From Streptomyces sp. SLBN-31 (lineage in GTDB: Bacteria; Actinomycetota; Actinomycetes; Streptomycetales; Streptomycetaceae): a DNA stretch of 64,000 bases. The translations under genes and the position numbers were made by a program. Shown here one piece after another: positions 34,765-43,341 of this stretch (within the stretch, counting starts at the first letter, position 1; every line of letters begins with the position of its first letter). The DNA is taken from contig NZ_VFNC01000003.1 of the NCBI RefSeq assembly GCF_006715395.1, forward strand, positions 372,001-436,000, given 5' to 3'. The notes below the pieces were generated by a model. The model saw only the letters and a list, made by a program, of their open reading frames with translations, did no database searches and was not told the DNA's origin.

Positions 34765-35586
34765 ATGGCCACCCGGCAGGAAGTCTCCGCGTGGCGCCCG
34801 ACCGTGCCGGGCGTCGTGGAGGTCTTCCACGCGCACTTCACCGAGTACGCCTACCCGATGCACGTCCACGACGCGTGGACGCTGCTGATCGTGGACGACG
34901 GGGCCGTACGGTACGACCTCGACCGGCACGAGCACGGCACCCCGCACGACACGGTCACCCTGCTCCCGCCGCACGTCCCGCACAACGGCTCCCCCGCCAC
35001 CCCGCACGGCTTCCGCAAACGCGTCCTGTACCTCGACGCCACCCACCTGCCCGACGGACTGATCGGCCCCGCCGTCGACCGGCCGGACCTGCGCGACCCG
35101 GAGCTGCGCCTCCGCGTCGGCCAGCTGCACGGCGCCCTCGCGCACCCCGGCGACGAGCTGGAGGCGGAGAGCCGGCTGACGTTCATCGGCGAGCGCCTGC
35201 GCTCCCACCTGCGGCCCCGCCTGCTCACCAACGACCCCCGCCCCGACCCCGCCCTCGCCCGCCGGCTGCGCGAACTCCTCGACGAGCACGTCGTCGCCGG
35301 GCTCACCCTGGACGACGCCGCCGCCCTCCTCCACGCCCACCCGGCCCATCTCGTACGGGCCTTCTCCACCGCCTACGGCATCGCCCCGCACCAGTACCTC
35401 AACTCCCGACGCGTCGACCGCGCCCGCCGCCTCCTCCTCGACGGCCGCCCCCCGGGCGAGGTGGCCGCGGCCACCGGCTTCTTCGACCAGTCCCACCTCA
35501 CCCGCCACTTCCGCAAACTGGTGGGGGTGCCACCGGGCCGGTACGCAACGAAAATGGGACGGCGGGGAGATCGCTCCGGGCTGTAG
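34765..35586 (+). CDS. AraC-family transcriptional regulator with cupin sensor
   Basis: From ATG 34765 the protein has 273 residues. The N-terminal AraC-type cupin has the metal-like His/Glu pattern (YAYPMHVHDAWTLLIVDDG and TLLPPHVPHNG). The C-terminal double helix-turn-helix reads GLTLDDAAALLHAHPAHLVRAF and the family signature PPGEVAAATGFFDQSHLTRHFRKLVGVPPGRY. It probably regulates the divergent DUF2000 gene and itself. The 49-base gap between the starts has no clear dyad I can cite. Confidence 0.9.
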   Translation: MATRQEVSAWRPTVPGVVEVFHAHFTEYAYPMHVHDAWTLLIVDDGAVRYDLDRHEHGTPHDTVTLLPPHVPHNGSPATPHGFRKRVLYLDATHLPDGLIGPAVDRPDLRDPELRLRVGQLHGALAHPGDELEAESRLTFIGERLRSHLRPRLLTNDPRPDPALARRLRELLDEHVVAGLTLDDAAALLHAHPAHLVRAFSTAYGIAPHQYLNSRRVDRARRLLLDGRPPGEVAAATGFFDQSHLTRHFRKLVGVPPGRYATKMGRRGDRSGL

Positions 35587-35643
35587 TTACGCCGTGCTGC
35601 GGCGTTGCGTAAGTCGCGGCGGTCGCCGGGGGCCGGGGCTGGT

Positions 35644-36153
35644 TCAGTCGGTGGGGCGTTCGGTCAGGTGGGTGAAGGCGTCCAGGTTTTTTGTGGACTC
35701 GCCGCGGGACACGCGCCACTCGTACTCCCTGCGGATGGCCGTCGCGAAGCCCAGTTCCAGAAGGGTGTTGAAGCTGCCGTCCGCCGCCTCCAGGACCTGT
35801 CCGAGGAGACGGTCGATCTCGTCGGGGGTGACGCAGGACAGGGGGAGCTTGGCGGTGACGTAGACGTCGCCGAGGTGGTCGACGGCGTAACCGACGCCGT
35901 AGAGCTTGAGGTTGCGTTCCAGGAGCCAGCGGTGGAACGCGGGTTCGTTCTCGTCGGGGTGGCGGATGACGAAGGCGTTGAGCGACAGGGAGTGGCGGCC
36001 GAGCAGGAGGGAGACCGTCGTCTTGAGCTTGCGGGTGCCCGGGAGTTGGACGACGTAGTTGCCGGGGGCCGGGCTCTCCCACTCCAGTTCGGCATCCTTC
36101 AGGACCGTCTCGACGATCTGGGCCGCCTGTGTCGCCTGCTCTCCGTCAGCCAT
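35644..36153 (-). CDS. YbjN-domain protein (mshA partner)
   Basis: A 169-residue protein from ATG 36153, which overlaps the end of mshA by 8 bases, so translation is coupled. The sequence [40 protein letters not shown] and the helical tail match the actinobacterial YbjN/type III secretion chaperone-like fold family, the homologue of Rv0487 that always follows mshA. Its role is unknown, possibly a chaperone for a mycothiol-related or secreted protein. No catalytic residues are visible. Confidence 0.88.
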   Translation of the reverse strand: MADGEQATQAAQIVETVLKDAELEWESPAPGNYVVQLPGTRKLKTTVSLLLGRHSLSLNAFVIRHPDENEPAFHRWLLERNLKLYGVGYAVDHLGDVYVTAKLPLSCVTPDEIDRLLGQVLEAADGSFNTLLELGFATAIRREYEWRVSRGESTKNLDAFTHLTERPTD

Positions 36154-37438
36154 GGTGCGAGCGTACGCGACGGCGGTGCGACTGCATCGCGGCCGTGTAG
36201 ACGTCCGCCGTGGCGGCGGCCGCGGTGTCCCAGCCGAAGGACTGGGCGTGGCGGGCGGCCGCGGCGCCCATGCGGGGGGTGAGCGCGGGCTCGTCGGCGA
36301 AGGCGCGGAGCACGCGCGCGTAGTCGGCGGGGTTGTGGCCCCGTACGAGGAAGCCGGTCTCCGTGTCGCGCACGGCCACCGGGAGTCCGCCGACCGCCGC
36401 GGCCAGCACGGGGGTGCCCGCCGCCTGTGCCTCTATCGCCACCAGGCCGAAGGACTCGCTGTACGACGGCATGACGAGGAGGGACGCCGCCCGGAACCAG
36501 TCGGCCAGCTGGTCCTGGTCCACGGGCGGCCGGAAGCGGACCACGTCCGCGATGCCCAGGCGGGCGGCGAGCTTCTGCAGGCCCTCCGGCTTGGCGAGGC
36601 CGCTGCCGCTGGGGCCGCCGACGATCGGGACGACGATCCGGGAGCGCAGGTCGGGGCGGTCGTCGAGGAGCGCCGCCACCGCGCGCAGGAGGATGTCCGG
36701 CGCCTTGAGGGGCTGGATGCGGCCGGCGAAGAGGGGGACCAGGGCGTCCTGCGGGAGGTCCAGGCGGGCGCGGGCCGCCGCCCGGCCGTCCGCGGGGCGG
36801 AAGCGGTCGAGGTTGACGCCGGGGTGGACCACCGCGACCTTGGCGGGGGCGGCGTCGTAGTGGCGTACGAGTTCGTCCGCCTCTTCGGAGGTGTTGGCGA
36901 TCAGGCGGTCCGCCGCGTTGACGATCTGGGTCTCGCCGATCACGCGGGCGGCGGGTTCGGGGGTGTCGCCGTCGGCGAGGTTGGCGTTCTTGACCTTGGC
37001 CATGGTGTGCATGGCGTGGACCAGGGGGACGCCCCAGCGCTGGGCCGCGAGCCAGCCGACGTGGCCGGAGAGCCAGTAGTGGGAGTGGACCAGGTCGTAG
37101 TAGCCCGGGCGGTGGCCGGCCCAGGCCTGCATGACGCCGTGCGTGAAGGCGCAGAGCTGCGCGGGCAGGTCCTCCTTGGCCAGGCCCTCGTAGGGGCCGG
37201 CGTCGACGTGGCGGACCAGGACGCCGGGGGACAGCTCGACCGTGGGGGGCAGGGTCGCGGTGGTGGCGCGCGTGAAGACCTCCACCTCCACGTTGATCGC
37301 GGCGAGGCGTTGGGCCAGCTCGACGATGTAGACGTTCATGCCCCCGGCGTCGCCTGTGCCGGGCTGGTGGAGCGGGGAGGTGTGCACGGAGAGCATGGCT
37401 ACGCGGCGGGGGCGGCGGTGGAGCCTCAGTCGGCTCAC
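36146..37438 (-). CDS. mshA: D-inositol-3-phosphate glycosyltransferase MshA (mycothiol synthesis)
   Basis: The GTG start at 37438 is favoured because AAGGAGG stands 8 bases before it; an in-frame ATG is 45 bases upstream. The 430-residue GT-B (GT4) enzyme transfers GlcNAc from UDP-GlcNAc to inositol-3-phosphate, the first mycothiol step. The N-domain motif is [20 protein letters not shown], and the catalytic-side HSHYWLSG and MHTMAKVKN follow. The C-domain nucleotide-sugar site is [20 protein letters not shown]. It overlaps the YbjN gene. Mycothiol is the main actinobacterial thiol buffer. Confidence 0.95.
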   Translation of the reverse strand: MSRLRLHRRPRRVAMLSVHTSPLHQPGTGDAGGMNVYIVELAQRLAAINVEVEVFTRATTATLPPTVELSPGVLVRHVDAGPYEGLAKEDLPAQLCAFTHGVMQAWAGHRPGYYDLVHSHYWLSGHVGWLAAQRWGVPLVHAMHTMAKVKNANLADGDTPEPAARVIGETQIVNAADRLIANTSEEADELVRHYDAAPAKVAVVHPGVNLDRFRPADGRAAARARLDLPQDALVPLFAGRIQPLKAPDILLRAVAALLDDRPDLRSRIVVPIVGGPSGSGLAKPEGLQKLAARLGIADVVRFRPPVDQDQLADWFRAASLLVMPSYSESFGLVAIEAQAAGTPVLAAAVGGLPVAVRDTETGFLVRGHNPADYARVLRAFADEPALTPRMGAAAARHAQSFGWDTAAAATADVYTAAMQSHRRRVRSHHG

Positions 37439-37803
37439 TTGGCGTTCCTCCTTGCTGCGGGCATGCCGGGCTTGGGCCTTCAACCTGGGTGAACAGCGGA
37501 GGAAGGCGTTCCCATTCCGGGGGGTGGGGTTTTTGCCGAAGCATTACCGGGTGTCGCTCAACTGTTCGGGGGTGGGGTGCGTGGTGGGTGCCTGGTGGGG
37601 GTCGCGGTGAGGCTTGGTGGGTGCGTGTGTGCGCGTCCGTTGTGGGTCGGGGCCGTGCCGGGGGTGTCCGTCCTCGGTCGGGCGGTGCCGTTGGGTCGGG
37701 CGTGGACGGTGATGGACGCCCGACGCTGCCGGCGGGCACCCCCCGGCACGGCCCCTTCTCGCCGTTGCGCGCGGGGCGGTCGGGGGCGCCTACGCTCTTG
37801 GGC
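37439..37803. other. Intergenic region between mshA and a methyltransferase gene
   Basis: A 365-base gap holding the mshA Shine-Dalgarno and, on the minus strand, its promoter. Parts (37550-37650) are G/T-rich on the plus strand and differ in composition from neighbours. I see no dyad or convincing gene. Confidence 0.4.
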
Positions 37804-38598
37804 ATGAGCGCCCGTGCCATTCGTCGACCTGTGGGGAACGTGACGCGCGGGACCACCAATCCCAATCGGCTGCGGCGGATGGACCGGTGGATCGCGGCGG
37901 TGCAGGGGCGGGCGTTGCGGGGGGCCGTCGATCCCGTCGCGATCGACTTGGGGTACGGGGCTGCTCCCTGGACCGCCGTGGAGTTGCTGGAGCGCTTGCG
38001 AGGCGTGGCTCCGCGGACGCGTGTCGTGGGGATTGAGATCGAGCCCGCCAGGGTTGCCGCGGCGAAGGCGTACGAGCGGGAGGGGCTCGTCTTTCTGCAC
38101 GGCGGGTTCGAGGTCCCTGTGGCGGGGCGGCCGGTGCTCATTCGGGCCGCGAACGTGCTGCGGCAGTACGACGAGGGTGAGGTGGCCTCGGTGTGGGAGC
38201 GGCTGTGTGGGCGGTTGACGTCGGACGGGCTGCTCGTGGAGGGGACCTGTGACGAGATCGGGCGTCGGCATGTGTGGGTCGCGCTCGGGCCGGAAGGGCC
38301 TCGTACGGTCACCTTCGCTGCGCGGCTGGGGTCGTTGGAGCGGCCGTCGGATCTCGCGGAACGGCTTCCCAAGGCCCTTATTCACCGGAACGTCGCGGGT
38401 GAGCCCGTTCATTCTTTCTTGCGTGATTTCGACCGGGCTTGGGCCGCCGCGTCACCGTATGCCTCTTATGGCGCGCGGCAGCGTTGGATGCGGGCCGTGC
38501 GGGATCTGGCGGTCGACTGGCCCGTGATGGATGGGCCCGGGCGGTGGCGGCAGGGTGAAGTGACGGTGGAGTGGGGGGCCTTGGCGCCTTCGAGGTGA
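37804..38598 (+). CDS. SAM-dependent methyltransferase-like protein
   Basis: A 264-residue protein from ATG 37804. AIDLGYGAAPWTAVELLERL matches motif I of class I methyltransferases (D-x-G-x-G), and VVGIEIEPARVAAAK is the following acidic strand. RAANVLRQYDEGEVASVWERL and GRLTSDGLLVEGTCDEIGRR look like motifs III-IV. Target is unknown. The last third uses more T-ending codons (CTT, TCT, GTG mix) than neighbours, a mild sign of a different history or weak expression. It stands alone between two long gaps. Confidence 0.75.
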   Translation: MSARAIRRPVGNVTRGTTNPNRLRRMDRWIAAVQGRALRGAVDPVAIDLGYGAAPWTAVELLERLRGVAPRTRVVGIEIEPARVAAAKAYEREGLVFLHGGFEVPVAGRPVLIRAANVLRQYDEGEVASVWERLCGRLTSDGLLVEGTCDEIGRRHVWVALGPEGPRTVTFAARLGSLERPSDLAERLPKALIHRNVAGEPVHSFLRDFDRAWAAASPYASYGARQRWMRAVRDLAVDWPVMDGPGRWRQGEVTVEWGALAPSR

Positions 38599-38791
38599 CG
38601 GGATCTGGGCCTTTGACCTGCGGGGAACGGATGCGGTGCGGCGTTCGTCACAAAGGCGGGGAGATCGTCATGGGGAGAGGCCGTAGGGGGAAGTTTCCCG
38701 TGCGACGGGCTCTGTCGTTTTGCGTCTGACCGTGGCACGATCCCCCGAGCGGCCGTAAGTTACTGACGGTAAATCAGGTTGGGGGAGCGCT

Positions 38792-39859
38792 ATGGGTGCG
38801 GGCAAGCGCGGTCTGTTCGCGACTGCCGTGACCGTGGTCTGCGCGGTCACCGTGCTGGCGGTGCCGGGGACGGCGTTCGCGAGCCCCACGCCCACGCCGA
38901 GCGCGTCGGCGACTCCCGCCTCCAACAAGGAGCTTGAGGCCGTCCAGGCCAAGCTCGACCGGCTCTACCACGACGCCGCCGTGGCCACGGACTCCTACAA
39001 CGCGGCCGAGGAACAGGCGCGGACACAGTCCGCCGCGATCGTCGACCTGGCCAAGAAGATCGTCAAGAGTCAGCAGCGGCTGGACGAGTTGAAGAAGCGG
39101 GCGGGGGCCGCTGCCGCCGCGCAGTACCGCGGGGGCGGGCTGCCCGACGAGGCGCAGTTGCTGCTCAGCGACGATCCGCGGGAGTTCCTCGACGGTGCGG
39201 GCAGGGTGCTGGAGGGGCAGCGGGCCACCAAGGGGCTCATCGCCGAAATGACCCGCACCCAGCAGGACTTGCAGCAGTACGCGGCGGACGCCTCCGCGCA
39301 GTGGAAGAAGCTGGAGGCCAACCGCAAGGCGAAGGACGCGGCCCGGAAGAAGATCAAGAAGCAGATCGCGCGGGCCGAGGAACTCCAGGGGCGGTTGCAG
39401 AAGGAGGAGAAGGAGCGGCTCGCGAAGCTGGAGCAGGAGGCCGCCTACAAGGCGCAGACCGCCTGGCTCGACTCCGGGATCCTCCACGACATCAACGGCA
39501 AGGCGTCCGAAGAGGGCAAGAAGGCCGTCAAGTTCGCCACCGAGCAGATCGGCAAGCCGTACGTGTGGGGCGCCGAGGGGCCGAAGTCCTACGACTGCTC
39601 GGGGCTCACTTCGCAGGCGTGGCTGAACGCCGGCCGCCCCATTCCCCGTACGTCGCAGGAGCAGTGGAAGCAGCTCAAGCACGTCGACATCAAGGACATG
39701 CGGCCCGGGGACCTCATCATCTACTTCGACGACGCCAGTCATGTCGCCATGTACATCGGCGACGGCGCGATCGTGCACGCCCCGCGGCCCGGGCGGACCG
39801 TGACGATCGCCGGCGCCGGATCCATGCCGATCCTCGGGGTGGTACGGCCGGACGCGTGA
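38792..39859 (+). CDS. Secreted NlpC/P60 (C40) peptidoglycan endopeptidase
   Basis: A 355-residue protein with a Sec signal (to about residue 31) and a long coiled-coil (about 45-235: VQAKLDRLYH... KKIKKQIARAEELQGRLQKEEKERL). The C-terminal NlpC/P60 domain has C269 in YDCSGL, H317 in DASHVAMYIG and a third polar residue H329 in IVHAPRPG. It would cut the D-iGlu-diaminopimelate bond of the stem peptide, as mycobacterial RipA-type enzymes do. The coiled coil resembles FtsX- or RipC-like regulators of hydrolase activity. The 5' gap does not fold as a c-di-AMP riboswitch. Confidence 0.92.
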   Translation: MGAGKRGLFATAVTVVCAVTVLAVPGTAFASPTPTPSASATPASNKELEAVQAKLDRLYHDAAVATDSYNAAEEQARTQSAAIVDLAKKIVKSQQRLDELKKRAGAAAAAQYRGGGLPDEAQLLLSDDPREFLDGAGRVLEGQRATKGLIAEMTRTQQDLQQYAADASAQWKKLEANRKAKDAARKKIKKQIARAEELQGRLQKEEKERLAKLEQEAAYKAQTAWLDSGILHDINGKASEEGKKAVKFATEQIGKPYVWGAEGPKSYDCSGLTSQAWLNAGRPIPRTSQEQWKQLKHVDIKDMRPGDLIIYFDDASHVAMYIGDGAIVHAPRPGRTVTIAGAGSMPILGVVRPDA

Positions 39860-40109
39860 GACCGGCGCCACGTGACGCACGGCACCACAGGCCCCGTTCA
39901 AACGCGGGCGGACGTGACCTTCGTCATTCCCCCTGGTGGGCCGACCTGTCCAACTGCGGTAGGGATCGCGGCATATGACAGTGGCCGGTGTGTCGGCGAC
40001 GTGGCCCACACCATTCCGCTCGCCCGCCGACTACCGCTATGGTCCCCGTCGGTGGTTCGAGGTCCCTCGGTCCACCGCGCCCTCGGGGGGAGGGAAGGAA
40101 CTCAAGACG

Positions 40110-41414
40110 ATGCCCGTACCCATACCGCGGCAGCGAGCGTTCCCGGCCGCGGAGAGTGGTCAGGCGCCGGCCGCGCACCGAGGCGGCACCTCCAAGGACC
40201 CGTCCCCGAGCAAGGAAGCCAAGGTCGACAACCACGCCGCCACCGCACCTCTGACGCTGCTGCTGATCGAGGACGATCCGGGTGGCTCCACCGTCGTGCC
40301 CGAACTGCGGGACTCGGCCGGCACCCCCGTCCGGGTCCGCACCGCCCGCAACCTCACCGAGGCCGAGCGGCTGCTCACCGACGACGTGCACTGCATCCTG
40401 CTCGACCTCGCCCTGCCCGCCCCCGGGCGCGGCGCCGAGAAGGACGAGCTCGCCGTGCTCCGGCACGTGCTGCAGCTCGCCCCTCGGCACGCCGTCCTCG
40501 CGCTCACCGCGTCCGGCGACGCCGAGCGCGGCGCCGAGGCCGTGCGGGTGGGCGCCCAGGACTATCTCTTCCGGGACGAGCTGGACGCACGGCTGCTGAG
40601 CCGGGCGATCCGGTACGCCGTCGAGAGGAAACGTTCCGACACGGCTGAGCGGCGGCTCGCCGAGGGGCGGCTGCGGGCACAGGAGAACCGGCGTCTGGAG
40701 CGGGGCCTGCTGCCCACTCCGCTGCTGGAGGGCTCCCAGCTGCGCTTCGCCGCGCGGTACCGGCCCGGGCGGTCGCGCGCACTGCTCGGCGGGGACTTCT
40801 ACGACGTCGTACGGACTCCGGACGGGACCGTGCACGCCATGATCGGCGACGTGTGCGGGCACGGCCCGGACGAGGCCGCGCTCGGCGTGGAGCTGCGGAT
40901 CGCCTGGCGCGCGCTGACGCTGGCGGGACTGTGCGGGGACGAGCTGCTGGGGACCCTGCAGCAGGTGCTGGAGCACGAGCGGGCGGACGACGAGATCTTC
41001 GCGACCCTGTGCACCGTCGACATCGCGCCGGACGGGCGGCGGGCCGGGCTCTGTCTGGCCGGTCACCCCTCGCCGCTGGTCGCCCGGCCCGGGCGGCCCG
41101 CGAAGCTGCTGCCGTACGACAACAACGGACCCGCTCTGGGGCTGCTGCCCGGGGCCCGGTGGCCGCGGATGCAGGTCGAGCTGGGTCCGCAGTGGAGTCT
41201 GATGCTCTACACCGACGGCCTGATCGAGGGCCGGGTCGGGGAGGGTCTGGAGCGGCTCGGGCAGGACGGCATGGTGGAGATGGTCCGGCGGCTGCTGGGC
41301 GAGGGGCTCGGCGGTGAGGAACTGCTGCGGGCCGCGGTGAACGAGGTGCGCGACCTCAACGGCGGCGAGCTGACGGACGACGTCGCGGTGCTGTTGCTGG
41401 ACCGGGTGGGCTGA
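40110..41414 (+). CDS. Receiver-domain PP2C-type serine phosphatase (SpoIIE/RsbU family)
   Basis: ATG 40110, after GGAAGGAA, gives 434 residues; an in-frame ATG lies at 39975. The N-terminal receiver (about residues 47-160) has LLIEDDPGGSTVV, the phospho-acceptor Asp in CILLDLALPAPG and ALTASGD, but the conserved Lys is Arg (AQDYLFRDEL). A coiled linker (ERKRSDTAERRLAEGRLRA) leads to the PP2C domain with RALLGGDFYDVV, IGDVCGHGPDEAA and ELTDDVAVLLLD, which hold the metal-binding Asp residues. Such proteins dephosphorylate anti-sigma antagonists. No partner anti-sigma gene is adjacent. Confidence 0.9.
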   Translation: MPVPIPRQRAFPAAESGQAPAAHRGGTSKDPSPSKEAKVDNHAATAPLTLLLIEDDPGGSTVVPELRDSAGTPVRVRTARNLTEAERLLTDDVHCILLDLALPAPGRGAEKDELAVLRHVLQLAPRHAVLALTASGDAERGAEAVRVGAQDYLFRDELDARLLSRAIRYAVERKRSDTAERRLAEGRLRAQENRRLERGLLPTPLLEGSQLRFAARYRPGRSRALLGGDFYDVVRTPDGTVHAMIGDVCGHGPDEAALGVELRIAWRALTLAGLCGDELLGTLQQVLEHERADDEIFATLCTVDIAPDGRRAGLCLAGHPSPLVARPGRPAKLLPYDNNGPALGLLPGARWPRMQVELGPQWSLMLYTDGLIEGRVGEGLERLGQDGMVEMVRRLLGEGLGGEELLRAAVNEVRDLNGGELTDDVAVLLLDRVG

Positions 41415-41427
41415 AGCCCTGGGTGAG

Positions 41428-41453
41428 CCGAGGCCTCCGGCCGGGAGCCTCGG
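41428..41453. terminator. Hairpin terminator
   Basis: CCGAGGC / GCCTCGG (41428-41434 / 41447-41453) is a 7-bp stem between the phosphatase gene and the convergent DUF2516 gene. It is modest in strength. Confidence 0.55.
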
Positions 41454-41474
41454 CCCTCACGCGGGAGGTTCAGG

Positions 41475-41831
41475 TCAGCGGCCGCCGTTGTACGGGCCGT
41501 AGGGGCCGTCACTGCTGCTGCCGCCGCCGCGGCGGCGGCCGAATCCGCCGCCCGAGACCTGCTTGAGGGCGGGGCGGACGTCCACGAAGAAGACGATCGA
41601 GGCCACCAGGCCCGCGAGCTGCAGGAAGAGCATCGGCACCAGGAGGTTCACCGCCACCGCGATGCCGAGGATGATCAGCCAGAAGCCCTTGTTCTGCTTG
41701 TCGGCCGCCCGGTAGGCGTCGTCGCGGAAGAGCGCGGCCATCACCAGCGCCACCACGGCGAGGACCACCATGGCCAGATAGAGCAGCCCCAGGAACCCTG
41801 CGAAGCCCTGCATCAGCACAACGTCCACCAC
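41475..41831 (-). CDS. DUF2516 family membrane protein
   Basis: A 118-residue protein from GTG 41831, with a second GTG next to it. Two to three hydrophobic helices appear (GFAGFLGLLYLAMVVLAVVA, FWLIILGIAVAVNLLVPMLF and LVASIVFFVDVRPAL) around the loop RDDAYRAADKQNKG, which is the conserved core of DUF2516. The tail is Gly/Arg-rich and ends GPYGPYNGGR. It lies in the same orientation as the HBHA-like gene, with a terminator between. The function is unknown. Confidence 0.85.
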   Translation of the reverse strand: MVDVVLMQGFAGFLGLLYLAMVVLAVVALVMAALFRDDAYRAADKQNKGFWLIILGIAVAVNLLVPMLFLQLAGLVASIVFFVDVRPALKQVSGGGFGRRRGGGSSSDGPYGPYNGGR

Positions 41832-41892
41832 CCGACTCGGCTCGTCCTTACGCGGTCACCGTACCCGGTGCCGGACTCCCGCTACCCGGACA

Positions 41893-41925
41893 ACGGGCCG
41901 AGCACCCGTGGAGTGCCCGGCCCGT
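41893..41925 (-). terminator. Hairpin terminator after the HBHA-like gene
   Basis: ACGGGCCG-A-GCAC / GTGC-C-CGGCCCGT (41893-41905 / 41913-41925) is a 12-pair stem with one mismatch, 19 bases beyond the HBHA-like stop on the minus strand. Confidence 0.75.
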
Positions 41926-41944
41926 CCTCGTTCACCCGTGCGTG

Positions 41945-42610
41945 TCACATGGCGGGCGGCGGGGTCTTCTTCGCGGTGGTCTTGCGGGGCGCCGGCGCCT
42001 TCTTGGCGACGGGCTTCTTGGGGGTGGAGACGGCGGTGGCCGTGGCGGGCCTGGGCTCGGCCTTGACCTCGACCGGCTCGGCCTTGGGCTCGACGGCGAC
42101 GGCGAGCTCCTCGACGTTCTCGGCCACGGACTCGATGCCCTCGGCGGCCTCGCCGCGCCAGGTCTTCACGGCCTGCTCGCCGTGCTCGGCGACCTTCTCG
42201 TAGGTCTCCCGGGCCTTGACGGCGTACTCGGCGGCGACGCCGACACCGCGCAGGGCGATGTCCTGGGCGGTCTCCCCGAACTTCTTCAGGTCGGCGTCGA
42301 TGGTGGCGCCGAGCTTCTTGAAGTCACCGTCGAGGTTGCTGATGAACTCGTTGACCTTGGTCTGGAGGGACTCCTGCGTCTCCTTGACGCGGGCCTGCGC
42401 CTCCTTGGCCCTGGCCTGCGCCTTCTCCTGCACGGCCTTGGTGTCGGTGTTGCGCACGGCCTCGATCCGGGCCGGGGCCTCGGCGCGCAGCTGCTCGACG
42501 AGCGCGGGCACCTTCTTGGCCTGCTGGAAGGCGAGGTCCGCGGTACCGGCGGCGAAGTAGAGCGGCGTCGGGTTGCTGAGGGTCTTCTTGAGGTCGTCGG
42601 TGATGGCCAT
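41945..42610 (-). CDS. Heparin-binding-hemagglutinin-like coiled-coil protein
   Basis: A 221-residue protein from ATG 42610. Residues about 20-150 form a coiled coil (VPALVEQLRAEAPARIEAVR, AKEAQARVKETQESLQTKVN). The tail is Lys/Ala/Pro-rich (KKPVAKKAPAPRKTTAKKTP), as in mycobacterial HBHA. In saprophytic Streptomyces an adhesin role is less likely; HBHA homologues have been linked to lipid bodies and membrane adhesion. It follows the XRE regulator gene by 59 bases on the same strand, so it may be in that gene's regulon. Confidence 0.85.
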   Translation of the reverse strand: MAITDDLKKTLSNPTPLYFAAGTADLAFQQAKKVPALVEQLRAEAPARIEAVRNTDTKAVQEKAQARAKEAQARVKETQESLQTKVNEFISNLDGDFKKLGATIDADLKKFGETAQDIALRGVGVAAEYAVKARETYEKVAEHGEQAVKTWRGEAAEGIESVAENVEELAVAVEPKAEPVEVKAEPRPATATAVSTPKKPVAKKAPAPRKTTAKKTPPPAM

Positions 42611-42669
42611 GACGATGGTCCTTCCCGGTCGCTTTCAGCTGAGGGTTTTGAATCCCGGGGCAGTTCTGC

Positions 42670-43254
42670 TCAGCCGGCAGGCTGCTGCGGGTCGTGCGGT
42701 TCGGCGTCGCTGCCGTCGGACGTGCGGGTGCGGCGCGCGGCGTTCTTGCGTCCGCCGGCCGCGCGGGTCTCGGGTGCCTTCCGGCTGCGGCGTACGACGG
42801 TGTCGTCGCCCTCGGTGTCCACCGTGCCGTCGCCGGACCGGACGGCCTCGACGACCGCGGCGTTGGTCCGGGCCGCGTCGTCCTCGTCGCCGGCCGCGTC
42901 CGTCCCGAAGCCGTTCTCCTTGCGGAACGACTCGTAGATCTGCAGCAGCACCTGCTTCTGCCGCTCGTCGAGCGTGGGATCGGCGAGTATGACGGCGCGC
43001 GTCTCCACCTCGTCCCGGTCCCGCTCGGCGTCGAGGATGCCGGCGCGGACGTACAGCGTCTCGGCGGAGATCCGCAGGGCCTTGGCGACCTGCTGCAGCA
43101 CGTCCGCGCTCGGCTTGCGCAGCCCGCGCTCGATCTGGCTCAGGTACGGATTGGACACCCCGGCGGCGTCGGCGAGCTGCCTGAGCGACAGCTGCGCGTT
43201 GCGCCGCTGCTCGCGCAGGTACTCACCGAGATTGCCGACGTTGAGCGATGCCAT
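42670..43254 (-). CDS. XRE-family helix-turn-helix regulator
   Basis: From ATG 43254 the protein has 194 residues. The XRE HTH is complete near residues 10-65 (LGEYLREQRRNAQLSLRQLA, DAAGVSNPYLSQIERGLRKP, SADVLQQVAKALRISAETLY). A helical middle (VILADPTLDERQKQVLLQIY) and a Lys/Arg-rich, probably disordered tail follow. A 28-bp perfect palindrome begins 25 bases upstream of its ATG, a good autoregulatory operator. It divides the promoter region with the TmrB-like kinase gene on the plus strand. The tail could bind DNA non-specifically. Confidence 0.9.
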   Translation of the reverse strand: MASLNVGNLGEYLREQRRNAQLSLRQLADAAGVSNPYLSQIERGLRKPSADVLQQVAKALRISAETLYVRAGILDAERDRDEVETRAVILADPTLDERQKQVLLQIYESFRKENGFGTDAAGDEDDAARTNAAVVEAVRSGDGTVDTEGDDTVVRRSRKAPETRAAGGRKNAARRTRTSDGSDAEPHDPQQPAG

Positions 43255-43279
43255 GACTCCACTGTGCACCCTCGCGCTA

Positions 43280-43307
43280 ACTATTGCAAGCAGCTGCTTG
43301 CAATAGT
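43280..43307. promoter_or_regulatory. Perfect 28-bp palindromic operator
   Basis: ACTATTGCAAGCAG followed directly by its exact reverse complement (43280-43293 / 43294-43307). It sits 25 bases from the XRE start and 34 bases from the TmrB-like kinase start. The repeat GCGCTAA also flanks it on both sides. It is long enough for two HTH dimers or a dimer of XRE with extended contacts. Confidence 0.75.
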
Positions 43308-43341
43308 GCGCTAAACCACTCGGGCGGGCTAGCGTGGGGGC

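Noticed and set aside
38599..38791. Possible c-di-AMP (ydaO) riboswitch before the NlpC/P60 gene
   Set aside because: Streptomyces cell-wall hydrolase genes often have one, but the 193-base gap is too short and lacks the conserved core elements I would expect.
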